Source of the DNA: Phocoena phocoena
Lineage: Eukaryota; Chordata; Mammalia; Artiodactyla; Phocoenidae
Reading direction: 5' to 3'
DNA: 64,000 nucleotides
Assembly: GCF_963924675.1 (NCBI RefSeq)
Contig: NC_089232.1
Location: 47,160,522 to 47,224,521, forward strand
Position numbers and translations under genes: made by a program. Positions within the stretch are counted from its first letter, which is position 1; every line of letters starts with the position of its first letter. Positions 11,535 to 22,299 of this stretch are shown piece by piece. The notes beneath the pieces were generated by a model. The model was not told where the DNA came from. It made no database searches and saw only the letters and a list, made by a program, of their open reading frames with translations.

Positions 11535-11990
11535 TTAGTAAGTCCCCTACATACAAATGAGTTCCATTCCAAAAATGTGTTCATAAGTCCAATTTGTTCC
11601 TAAGTCCAACAAAGTTAGTCTAGGTACCCAACTAACACAATCGGCTATATTGTACTCTACTGTAATAGGTTTATAATACTTTTCATACAAATGATACATA
11701 AAAAAACAAACACAAAAAATAAACATTTTAAATCTTACAGTACAGTGCCCTGAAAAGCACAGTAGTAACAGTACAACAGCTGGCATACAAGGGCTGGCAC
11801 TGAGTGAACAGGCAAGAAGAGTTACTGACTGGAGGAGCGAGAGAAGATGGGAGATGGTAGAGCTGAAGGATCATCAGCAATAGGAGATGGAGGGCAAGCT
11901 GCAATTTCACCCACACCTGACGTTGATGGAACACACATTTGCATCTTTGAAAGTTTGCAACTTGAAGGTTCGTATATAGGGGACTTACTG
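11535..11990 (-). mobile_element. Tigger/pogo-type (Tc1-mariner) DNA transposon, internally deleted
   Basis: The ends are inverted repeats: AGTAAGTCCCCTACATACAA at the left and, read on the minus strand, CAGTAAGTCCCCTATATACG at the right. A TA dinucleotide lies outside each end (about 11533-11534 and 11991-11992), the mark of Tc1/mariner insertion at TA. L1 sequence is continuous across the insertion. At ~456 bp it is far shorter than an autonomous element. On the minus strand a short 5' terminal region is followed by what I take to be the transposase 3' coding end and 3' tail, so it looks like an internal-deletion derivative. The overlapping frames at 11547-11786, 11728-12036 and 11847-12149 are not genes. 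Confidence 0.8.
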
Positions 11991-12827
11991 TATTATCTAT
12001 TTCCCCCACATTGTACATTTCATGCCTGTGACTCATTTATTTTGCAAAAACTTCTAAGATGTAAGAAGTTTTTACCTCAATCTCCCTCACTTATTTCTCT
12101 CATCTTCCTACCTGCCCTCCCCTCTGGCAACCATCTGTTTCTTCCCTGAATCTATGACTCTGTTTCTGTCTTGTTATGTTTGTTCATTTGTTTTTCAGAT
12201 TCCACATATAAGTGAAATCATACAGTATTTGTCTTTCTCTGTCTGACTTATTTCACTTAGCATAATACCCTCTAGATTGATCCATGTTGTCACAAATGAC
12301 AAGATTTCATTCTTTTTTATGTCTTAGTAATATTCCGTGGTATGTATGTATGTGAATGTGTATATATATACATATGTATATGTATATATCCCACACGTTC
12401 TTTATCCATTCATCTATCAATGGGCACTTAGGTTGCTTCATATCTTGGCTGTTGGAAAGAATGCTGCAATTAAGATATGGTTGCATATATTTTTTTGAAT
12501 TAGTGTTTTCATTTTCTTCAGATAAATACCCAGGAGTGAAATTGCTGGATCATATGGTAGTTTAATTTTTAATTTTTTGAGGAACCTCCATACTGCTTTC
12601 TGTAATGCAGTACGAATTTATGTTCCCACCAACATTACATGAGGGTTCCCTTTTCTCCACACCCTGGGCAACATTTATTTGTTGTCTTTTTGATAACAGC
12701 CATTCTGACAGGTGTGAGGTGATATCTCATTGTGGTTTTTATTTGCATTTCCAAATGATAAGTGATTTTGAGCATCTTTTCATGTGTCTCTTGGCCACCT
12801 GCATGTCTTCTTTGGAAAAATGTCTAT

Positions 12828-13809
12828 TCAGATCCTCTGCTCATTTATTAATTGAGTTGTTTTTTTGATGTTGAGTTGCATTATTTCCTTGTATATTTTG
12901 GATATTAACCCCATATTGGATATGACATTTGCAAATATCTTCACCCATTCAGTAGGTGGTCTTTTTGCTTTGTTAATGCTTTCCTTCACTGTGCAGAAGC
13001 TTTTTAGTTTGATGAGGTCCCATTTATTTTTGCTTTTGTCTCCCTTGACTGAGGAGGTAAATCCAAATAAATATGAAGAACCAATATCAAAGAGCATACT
13101 GCCTATGTTTTATTCTAGAAGTTTTATAGCTTCAGGTCTTATATTTAAATCTTTAATCCATTTAGATTTTATTTTTGTACGTGGTATGAGAAAGTAGCAA
13201 AGTTTGATTCTTTTTCATGTAGCTGTCCAGTATTCCCAACAACATTTACTAAAGAGGCTGTCTTTCTCCACTGTATACCCTTGCCTCCTTTGTTGTACAT
13301 CAATTGCCCATTTAAGTGTGGGTTCATTTCTGGGCTAACTATTCTGTTCCATTGATCTATGTGTCTGTTTTTGTGCCAGTACCATACTGTTTTGATGACT
13401 GTAGTTTTGTAGTATAGTTTGAAATCAGGGCATGTGAAACCTCCAGTTTTGTTCTTTCTTAAGTTTGTTTTGGCTATTAGGGTCTTTCATGTTTCCATAC
13501 AGATTTTAGGTTTATTTGTTCTCATTATGTGAAAAATGGCATTGGTATTTTGATAGGAATTGCATTGAATCTGTAGATTGTCTTTGGGAGTATGGTCATT
13601 TTAACAATATTAATTCCTCCAATCAGTTTCTTTGTGTTGTCTTCAATTTCTTTCATCTGTGTCTTATAGTTTTCCAAATACATGTCTTTTATCTCCTTAG
13701 TTAGCTTTATTCTTAGGTATTTTATTTTATTTTTTTGATAAAACCTTAAATGGGATTGTTTTCTTAATTTCCACATCTGATAGTTCATTGTTATTGTATA
13801 GAAAACCAA
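12828..13809 (-). pseudogene. L1 ORF2 remnants (post-RT and thumb regions), broken
   Basis: Two minus-strand open pieces, 12828-13097 and 13525-13809, carry L1 ORF2 wording such as 'SKNKWDLIKLKSFCTVKESINK' neighbours and '[21 protein letters not shown]'. They are in different frames with stops and shifts between, so no functional protein is possible. The reverse transcriptase catalytic motifs lie at about 14000-14200 on the same strand in decayed form. Confidence 0.75.
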
Positions 13810-14551
13810 CAGATTTCTGTGTATTAATTTTGTATCTTGAGTCTTTACTGAATTCCTTAATTAGTTCTAAGAGTTTTTTGCTGGAGTCCACAGGGTTTTC
13901 TATGTATAATAACTTGTCATCTGCAGTTACAGTTTTGCTTCTTCCTTTCCAATTTGTATGCCTATTTATCTTGTCTGATTGCTGTGACTAGGACTTCCAA
14001 TACTATGGCTGAAGAAAAGTGGCAAAGTGGGCATCCTTGTCTTGTTCCTGATCTTAGAGGAAGTGATCTCATTTTTTCACTATTGACATGATATTAGATG
14101 TGGATTTGTCATGGCCTTTATTATGTTGAGGTATGTTCCCTCTACACTCACTTTGTTGAGAGTTTTTATCATTAATGGATATTGAATTTCGTCAAATGAT
14201 TTTTCTGCATCTACTGAGATGATAACACGATTTTTGTCCTACCTTTTGTTAATGTGGTGTATCACACTGATTGAATACAGATGCTAAACCATCCTCGTAT
14301 CCCTGAATTATGTCAGGCATTTATTCTAAACATATAAAGAAGAACTAACACCTATCTTTCTCAAATTATTCCAAAAAACTGAAGAGGATAGAGCACTCCC
14401 AAATTAATTCTATGAGGTCAGCATCACCCCGATACCAAAAACAGACAAAGAGACTACAAAAAAAGAAAATTACAGGCTAATATCTCTGATGAATACAGGT
14501 GGAAAAATCCTCAACAAAATATTTTCAATCTGAATCCAACAATATATAAAA

Positions 14552-14935
14552 ATGATCATAAATCATGATCAAATTGGATTTATTCCAGGGAAACAAGGAT
14601 GGTTCACTATTTGCAAATTAATCAGTGTGCTGCACCACATTAACAAAAGGAAGGATAAAAATCACATGATCACCTCAGCAGATGCTGAAAAAGAATTTAA
14701 CAAAATTCAAAATCCATTCATGATAAAAACTCTCATCAAAGTGGGTAGAGCAGGAACATATCTCAACATAATAAAGGGCATTTATGACAAACTCACAGCC
14801 AACATCACACTCAAAACTGGAAAGATGAAAGCCTCTCCTCTAAATTCAGGAACAAGACAAAGATGCCCACTCTCACCACTTCTATTTAACATAGTATTGG
14901 AAATCCTAGAAACAGCAATCAGACAGGAAAAATAA
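14552..14935 (+). pseudogene. L1 ORF2 reverse transcriptase fragment, inactive
   Basis: A 127-codon open piece covering the palm of the L1 reverse transcriptase. It has a '[11 protein letters not shown]' motif, a '[12 protein letters not shown]' motif A that keeps its aspartate, and a '[19 protein letters not shown]' motif B in which the conserved Gly is Arg. The frame ends at a TAA before the catalytic Asp-Asp box. That box lies in the following, separately framed sequence and has its first Asp changed to Asn. The reverse transcriptase cannot be functional. Confidence 0.85.
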
Positions 14936-15523
14936 ATAAAAGGCATCCAAATTGGAAGGGAAGAAATAAAACTGTCATTATTTGCAAATGACATGATACT
15001 TTTTATAGAAAACCCTGAAGTTCCCACCAAAAACTATTACAACTAATAAATGAATTCAGAAAAGTTGCAGGATACAGGATTAATATACAGAAATCTGTTG
15101 CTTTTCTTTACAATAATACTAAACTATCAGAAAGAGAAATTTTTTTTAAATCCTGTTTAAAATCACATCAAAAAGAATAAAATACATAGGAATAAACTTA
15201 TCCAAGGAGGTGAAAGACTTTTACTCTGAAAACTGTAAAACACTGGTGAATGAAAGTGAAGATGATACAAAGAAATGGAAAAATTCTTGGATTGGAAGAA
15301 TATTAAAATGGCCATACTACCCAAAGCAATCTACATATTAAATGCAACCCCTATCAAAATACCCATGATATTTTTCACAGAACTAGAACACACAATCGTA
15401 AAATTTATATGGAACTACAAAAGACCCAAGTAGCCAAAGCAAGTTGAGAAAAAAAGAACAAAAATGGAGTTATCATTCTTCCTGAATTCAGACTATACTA
15501 CAAACTACAGTAATTAAAACAGT

Positions 15524-15763
15524 ATGGTACTACACACAAACAGATGCATAGATCAATGGAACAGAATAGAAAGCCCAGAAACAAAGCTATGCACTTATGG
15601 TCAATTAATCTTTGACAAAGGAAGGAAGAATATACAATGGGGAAAAGGCAGTCTCTTCAATAAGTGGTGGTGGGAAAACTGTATAGCTACATGTGAAAGA
15701 TTGAAATTAAAAGTTTCTCATACTATATACAAAAATAAACTCAAAATGGATTTAGAGACCTAA
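15524..15763 (+). pseudogene. L1 ORF2 post-RT fragment
   Basis: Open piece of the ORF2 region after the reverse transcriptase, with '[24 protein letters not shown]' near its start and '[18 protein letters not shown]' further on. It is a remnant of the same L1 and is separated from the upstream pieces by frameshifts and stops. Confidence 0.75.
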
Positions 15764-17010
15764 ATGTAAGACCAGAAATCATAAAATCCTAGAAGAAAAC
15801 ATAGGCAGAACACTCTTTGACATAAATTGTACCAACATTTTTTTGGACCTGTCTCCTCACGCAGCAGAGACAAAAGCAAAAAATAAACAAATGGGATCTA
15901 ATTAAAGGCTTTAAAAGCTTTTAGTTTCAAGGTTGAAAGCTTTCATAGCAAAGAAATCCATTAGCAAAATGAACAGACAACCTACAAAATGGTAGAAAAT
16001 ATTTGCAAATAATATGACCAATAAGGAGTTAATATCTAAAATATATAAACAGCTCATACAACTCAAATTCAAAAACAAACAAACTGCTCAATCAAAAAAT
16101 GAGCAGAAGACTTGAATAGATATTTTTCAAAGAATACACACAGATGGCTAACAGACACATGAAAAGATGCTCAATATCACTGTTAGGGAAATGCAGATCA
16201 AAACAACGAGATCTGCACCTCTCAGAATGCTTATTATCAAAAAGTCTACAAATAACAATGTTGACAAGGATGTGGAGAAAAGGAAACCCTAGTACACTGT
16301 TGGTGGGAATGTTAATTTTTGCAGCCAGTATGGAAAACAGTATGGAGCTTTCTCAAAACGCTAAAAATAGAAGTATCATATGATCCAGCAATTCCATTCC
16401 TGGATATATATGCAAAGAAAACAAAGATTTGAAAAGATACATGCACTCCAATACATGTAACAATAATGTTCAGAGCAGTATTATCTATAATAGCCAAGAT
16501 ATGGAAGCAACCGAAATGTACATCAATAGATGAATGGATAAAGAAGATATGGTATAAATATACAATGAAATATTATTCATTCATAAAACAGAATGAAATT
16601 TTGCCATTTGACATAACATGAATGGACCTGAAGTGTTTTATGGTTAGCAAAATAAGTCAGATACAAAAAGACAAATACCATATGTTATTACTTACATGTG
16701 TAATCTAAAACATAAAACTAACAAATGAATATAACAAAATAGAAAGAGATTCCCAGATATAGAGAACAAACTACTGGTTGCCAGTGGGGAGATGGGAAGG
16801 AGAGACAGACAAAATTAAGGGTATGGTACTAACGAGGTACGAACTACTGTGTATAAGATAAATAAGCTACAATAATATATTGCACAGCATAAGGAATATA
16901 GTTAATATCTTATAGCAACTTTATATGGAATATAATCTTTAAAAAAGCTGAATCACTATGTTGTACACTTGAAATAATATAATATTGTAAATCAACTATA
17001 CTTCAAATTA

Positions 17011-17068
17011 GAAAGAAAGAAGGAAAGGAAGGAAGGAAGGAAGAAAGGAGGGAAGGAAGGAAGGAAGA
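17011..17068. repeat. (GGAA)n microsatellite at the L1 3' end
   Basis: A purine tract of GAAA/GGAA units where the A-rich tail of the plus-strand L1 would be, so it probably grew out of that tail. A C-run and an A-run follow at about 17090-17111. Confidence 0.9.
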
Positions 17069-17111
17069 CAATCAATCCTGGTTTAGCCTCCCCCCCCACC
17101 AAAAAAAAAAA

Positions 17112-18004
17112 TAGACACCTATTAATGTCTGAACCACACCAGCTGATTTTTGTTGCCATCAAACTTTGGTCAGTTTTTATGGCCATATACTAGGTAACTT
17201 AAGAAAATTATAATTGTTGGTCAGTCTATCCAAGGGTGGTCAATTTTCAGCCAACTGAGATTGATGGGTAGTGCCTAGAGCATTTTTTGTAGGAAAGGAA
17301 TTTGAGGCCACATCCGTGTTCAGATGGATATAGTGCCATGATTTTTATTTTCCATGATTTCAAAATAGAGAATAAGAGAAAGCTTGTGTTAGTGTCATGT
17401 TTTGACTATACTTTGTGCTTTGTCCCTAGATCGAGAATGTCAGGTAGTTTATCACAATATTTTTTTTTATTTACTCATGTACTTACTTACAAATTCAAGA
17501 AAGTTTTTGTAAGACTCCACCATAAGAAGTAAACTAAGCACTAGGAATTTGCCCCCAACTTCTGTTACTTCACAGAATACTATTCAGTAACACTCCCAAA
17601 ATTCTAAAATATTTGGTATTAATAACATGTCACAGAAAGATGCCCTCACCCATTATAATCTTTCAGAAAATTCTCTGATATTTTTCTGTTTTAAAGGTAG
17701 CTGGCCTCTATCTTCCCCCACCTCCAATTTTTATGATATGTTAATATCTTCATTATATTGTGTATATGAAGTGATTGTGAGGTGGGGAACTGAGTGGTGT
17801 TTTTTCTGTCTTCTCTGTTGCTGAGTAAGGACTCTGGGAGCAAGTTATGAAAGTTCATCCTATGTAAGAGTACTGAACAGAATTATTCCCTGAATTACTT
17901 GCCCTTTCATGATCTTTGTGAGATGTGGAGAGTTTTAAAACACTGTCTAGGTCTAGTTTTGATGGCAGTGCTTGTTTGTTTGGGGGAGTAAGCTCAATGT
18001 TGTT
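17112..18004. other. Single-copy stretch, no gene seen
   Basis: No repeat named and no coding feature. The frames at 17302-17532 and 17627-17824 lack domains, codon structure or splice context that would support an exon. Confidence 0.4.
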
Positions 18005-18500
18005 TTGCATTCATTCATCCAACACATGTTAATTAAATACCATCTAAACATCAGTCACGCTCATGACACCAAAATAAAATGATGAGCAGAGCAGGCATAT
18101 TCCTCCTGTCACAGAGTTTTCAATCCCAATAATGACTACATATTACTCAAATAATTCACATATATTTAAATACCAAGTATAATAAGTGTTATGAAGAGAA
18201 AGCACACACTGCTTTGAAAGTTAAAAATGTAGTACCCAAGCTTATATTGGAGGCAGTATAGCTTACACAGCTGTTTCTCTGCAGAGATAATATTTGAACT
18301 CATATTTGTATAGTGAGTAAGAGTAAATTAGACAATGTTGGGGGGAGGAGGAAAAGTGGCCAAAGGAAAGGGAAGACAATGTGCAAAAAGGAGTGAGATC
18401 AGAGGGATATACATTAAAATGATTGACCAAAGGCTAGAAAATTGGGGGTTCAGGAAGTTAAAGAAAGGATGATGGAAGTCAAGCTATAAGGTGAGCAAGT
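18005..18500 (-). mobile_element. L2 LINE 3' fragment (reverse orientation)
   Basis: Begins with 'CATTCATTCATCCAACA', the reverse complement of the L2 3' end, and continues through 'TCCTGTCACAGAGTTTTCAATC' and 'AATAAGTGTTATGAAGAGAAAG' in L2 order. The tail of the match (18300-18500) is weak. Confidence 0.65.
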
Positions 18501-18939
18501 GCTATATATCTGTCTCAGCATTCCCTAGAAGAATTCCTCAGTTAATTAATTTTAATGTGAAGAGTATCACCTTCATTGAACAGTATTTTTATACTAGTAT
18601 TATTGTTCTCTGCCCAAATTTCTTAATGTGACTGTGCCCTTATTATTCTTTGAAATATTGAAAGTGTAGTATAAGTTAAGCTTATATATATCAAAATTAC
18701 CACTGCTTCATTTTCATCTCAAAAAGAATACCAAAAAAGATGTTGTTTCATTCAAATGTTGACTCACTGTAATAATTTAAAAATTTATAGATGTATTAAT
18801 GAAAAACAAATAGCCTATCTCCTCCTGCCTGCTTATCCAAACACATCAATCTCACCATCTGAGTAATCTATAGCAATTGTCTGAATGATCTTTTTAGGCT
18901 TTTTTAATCCTTTAACAAACCCATAATCATTTATTTTCT

Positions 18940-19157
18940 TATACATCTACTTTTTTTCTTTGTTTTATAAACACCGCTCTATTTCCACCTATTTAAAACT
19001 TGCTCTTTTTAAGTAACAAATTATCATGAACTTCTCACAGGGTCAATATCTGTATCCAGGTTACTAGTTTTAATAGCTGCAGAATGTTTCATGCAGGATG
19101 TGCCGTATACATTTAGCCATTCCTCTTTTTAAGGTTATTCAAATTGCTTTAAGTTTT

Positions 19158-19203
<46 letters not shown>

Positions 19204-20100
19204 GCACACATATACATATTTGATATTAACAAACAATGCTGCAATAAATGTCTTTAAATAGGAGAAAAAATAGTAAAGCTAATTTAGATAGCAAGATTTA
19301 CATTAGCATACCAATTCCCTCCTAGGGATGTTGGGATAAATGGGAAGATATATTTATTGCTAGACAATGATTGGTACATAGTAAAATTCAATTAAATGTT
19401 GTACTTAATCATAAGTAGTAGTACTTATATCTTCATATATGATGGTTTTGTTTAACAGGATAAATAGGTGTAAATAAATTTTCTTTTTTTCTGGGTCTAT
19501 AAATAGTAATCACATTTTACTTTGTTACATGATGTCAAATTTCTTAAAGTGGTTAAAAATTTAAAAATATTTTCACTGACAGCCTATTATAGTGGATATT
19601 TATAAACAATATAAACAATGTTCTTATATTTTTATTTCATATACTTGATTATTAATAACTGAACATGTTTTAGGTAATAAGCATATTAGTAATTTTAATT
19701 CCCTTTTATTGTCAATCTTTCCTTTTATATATTTTACCTTTCAACAAATAAAATACTTGTGGTTAGTGTATCTTTTTGTTTTTAAATTCTAAATGTGGTC
19801 AAAATTATGCATCTGAGTTTATGCTTTCCATCATTTTTTTCTAATATTTGTCATAGTTTTAATCTTTAAATTTAAGTGTTTAATCCATCTGCAAATTATC
19901 TTTGGAGGACTGACTCTAAGCCTTATATTCCTTCAGGTTCATAGCCAATCGTGCCCTCCCAATTTGTTCAATAATTCAACCATTTTGCAATTATTTGAAA
20001 TGATACATTTTCATGCATTATTTTCCCATATGTATAAAAGTCAATTTCTGGGCTCCATTTTGCTCCAAAATATGTTTGCCTATTTTTGTTTATAAGATAT
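18940..20100 (-). mobile_element. Old L1M-type LINE fragment (reverse orientation) with an AT microsatellite
   Basis: 'TTTAATAGCTGCAGAATGTTTCATG', 'CATTTAGCCATTCCTC' and 'AACAATGCTGCAATAAATG' are hallmark words of the reverse-complement 3' region of old L1s. Farther on, 'TTTAATCCATCTGCAAATTA' and 'CAATTTCTGGGCTCCATTTTG' keep the same order. It is highly decayed with no open frame. Confidence 0.7.
19163..19200. repeat. (TA)n microsatellite, about 19 units
   Basis: Uninterrupted TA dinucleotides within the old L1M fragment, followed by ATGCACACATATACATA. Long TA runs are usually length-variable. Confidence 0.95.
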
Positions 20101-21150
20101 GCTCAATAGGTCAATCATAGTCCTGGTGTTAGCCAATCAATAACTTCAAGCAGTGTTCCTCTCCCCTCAAATACTCATGATAATAGAGGTCTAACAGGCA
20201 TACATTATCCAAAATAAGAGATGAACCACTGAAAATAGAAAACAGGCAATTATTTAACTATGTATACATAAACCATAATACATGGATTTTCCATATATTC
20301 TTGTATTGGTATTTCTCTTCAGTATAAGATGGCAACTATTTCCTCCAATATTTAAAGACAAATCAACAGTGACTGAAACATCACTACTCTTTGTATGGAG
20401 ATGACTTGATGAGTTTATACATCTTTTGTTTATTTTTCTCAGATAATGTCGTTCAGAATAAATGACAAAACACAAACAAAATAAACAAAAAAACCTCTCT
20501 TCATGTTTTAGAGTATTTCAAAAGAAACAGAGACTACACCATAATGCTGAGTTGACTGTATTCAGAGAGATCAATGTACTTCAGGGAGGAACACGGTTCA
20601 CAGAATCTGGTTAATTGAATAGGGACTAAAGAAAGATGAGACAATGGGATCGTTTTGAGATAAACTTTCCAGTTTCCCCTAGTGAGGCAATAGAAAGGAT
20701 TTGATTAAAAGTTACTTTTTTTTTCCCTCTGTATTTGTTAATTTTCTTGTTGTTGTTTTAACCTAGTTGTAAGGACTGAGAATGGGAGCTTAGAAGATTT
20801 CAAGAAATTGTTGATCTAACACCTACGCTCAAATCAAAAGCATCACTTATCTTTCTAGTGTATTCATTATGCCATAATCCCTGATGAATGGGCAACTGAG
20901 GTACACAACGTGATGAAAATGAAATTAGCTAATACCAAGCAAGGTATATTTGAATAAATATTCAATGAATAGTATACCGCATCTTTAACACTCAGGTATC
21001 CTTAACTATCAGACATCCTTAACTTTTATGTATATTACTGAAACCTCTCTGTTCATCTGAAGTTTGAAGATATATTTCTCTTTCAGCAGGTAGCGAAGGA
21101 GGAGTAAGTAAAGTAAGTATTGGGTGTGAGGAAATAATAAAGTCAACAAT
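20101..21150. other. Single-copy stretch, no gene seen
   Basis: AT-rich, with no repeat or coding feature I can name. The minus frame at 20254-20475 has no domain and no supporting context. Confidence 0.4.
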
Positions 21151-21159
21151 TTTTTGGCC

Positions 21160-21395
21160 ACTCACTGACAGACACTCTAAGTACTTAGCAGGTAGTGCCT
21201 TATTTGATTCTCATAACTACCCTACTAGAGAGGCTGTATAAGCTCTGTTTTACAAATCAGAAAACTGAAGGTGAAACAGGGAGAAGTTAAGGGACTTGTG
21301 CATGATCACCCACCTAACCTATAGAGCCTAAATATTAAGATAAAAGATGGTGGTAGTCACTGGGTTTCAACCTCAGTCTTTTCAAGCATTTCCCC
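21160..21395 (-). mobile_element. MIR SINE (reverse orientation)
   Basis: 'TTATTTGATTCTCATAACTACCCT' then 'TTTTACAAATCAGAAAACTGAAGG' then 'GAGAAGTTAAGGGACTTG' then 'CATGATCACCCACC' is the reverse complement of the MIR core in order. It is a diverged pan-mammalian SINE. Confidence 0.85.
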
Positions 21396-22050
21396 CTACT
21401 CTCCCTTACCCTCAACTTTAGTCACATCTCTTTCCTTTAACCTAAATCATCTGAAATGTCAGAGAACTACAGTTTTAATCACCTTTCTCTTGGTCTGTGG
21501 GCATTTCCCCCATTTTATTTACCTCTAGGCTCCTGGTTCAGGGCACAATCGGAAGCTAGAGATATCCCAGGTATTCTGGATGTGTCATAGCAAAGAATTA
21601 CATACCTCTTTAGATATCAAGTCCCCCTTAATTTGAAAAGGGTCAATCACCATTTTTAATGTAGGTGTTAGGCTACATTTCCATGAATGACAGTGGTTAG
21701 CCCCATAATATTCTTTCTCCTGAAATGTGAAATCTGAAAGACACAGGTTCTGAGAACTTAGAAAATTGGTGGTCAGTGGAGCTGTCAACCTAGTGGAATC
21801 AAGAGAGAGGTCATACTATCAGAGGTCTTATTACTTTCTCTCTTTCTGTAGTCTAGAGGTTTGCTTATTCAAAGTGTTTTTTTTGGTTATGTATGAGAGT
21901 ATTCCAGAGTTACTTTTTGTTGTTTTGCAAAAGTTTAATTAATGTTAGACTTGTGTGTTTTGATCACAAGGAAGAAGTCATAATTATTAGAGGTCACAAG
22001 ATAGACTTCAAAAAACATGAAAGTTGATTTAGGTCTCGACTAAGTAGAGA

Positions 22051-22053
<3 letters not shown>
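21396..22053. other. Single-copy stretch, no gene seen
   Basis: No repeat or coding feature recognised. The minus frame at 21585-21788 is short and featureless. Confidence 0.4.

Positions 22054-22095
<42 letters not shown>
22054..22095. repeat. (TG)n microsatellite, about 21 units
   Basis: Pure TG dinucleotide run. The apparent Cys-Val reading frame through it is an artefact of the repeat. Confidence 0.97.
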
Positions 22096-22299
22096 GCAGG
22101 GATGGCGTTTCAGTTTTGGGGGGACTCAAGAGCAGATTGATATTGAAGGGGAGGCTCCATCACTGAGGATGCCAATATATCTACAGTTAACAATTTTCAG
22201 AGTAACAAAGATTCTAATAACATTTATATGGGAATATAGATTTTTATAGGGGCCAGACTGTGGAGGATTTTGAATGGCATTAAATATCACGACATCTTT

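Larger units (their letters stand above)
10985..14318 (-). mobile_element. LINE-1 (old L1MA-like), 5'-truncated, split by a DNA transposon
   Basis: Read on the minus strand from about 14318, the sequence enters L1 ORF2 in the reverse transcriptase domain. It runs through the C-terminal region and a long 3'UTR to 'CAATAAAAGTGAAAG' plus an A-rich tail at about 10985. The 3'UTR contains two similar ending motifs in tandem (around 11400-11480 and 11000-11070). A Tigger-like element occupies 11535-11990; L1 sequence resumes at once on its far side. Short minus-strand frames at 12828-13097 and 13525-13809 are broken pieces of ORF2. Plus-strand frames over the same positions are shadows. The 5' end meets the opposite L1 at about 14320. 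Confidence 0.85.
14325..17012 (+). mobile_element. LINE-1, 5'-truncated, head to head with the preceding L1
   Basis: Starts inside ORF2 just upstream of the reverse transcriptase core and reads to a 3' end at about 17012. The 3' end is 'GTAAATCAACTATACTTCAAATTAG' followed by a GGAA-rich tail. That 3'UTR is the cetartiodactyl type and differs from the minus-strand neighbour, so these are two separate insertions. The reverse transcriptase is dead: the usual Phe-Ala-Asp-Asp reads Phe-Ala-Asn-Asp (AAT at 14987-14989), and the Arg-Gln-Gly-Cys-Pro motif reads Arg-Gln-Arg-Cys-Pro. Stops interrupt the frame. Confidence 0.88.

Noticed and set aside
11728..12149. Opposite-strand frames of about 100 codons each
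   Set aside because: Both overlap the Tigger-like transposon and its L1 flanks and carry no intact transposase.
22055..22249. A frame starting with alternating Cys-Val
   Set aside because: Translation of the (TG)n microsatellite.
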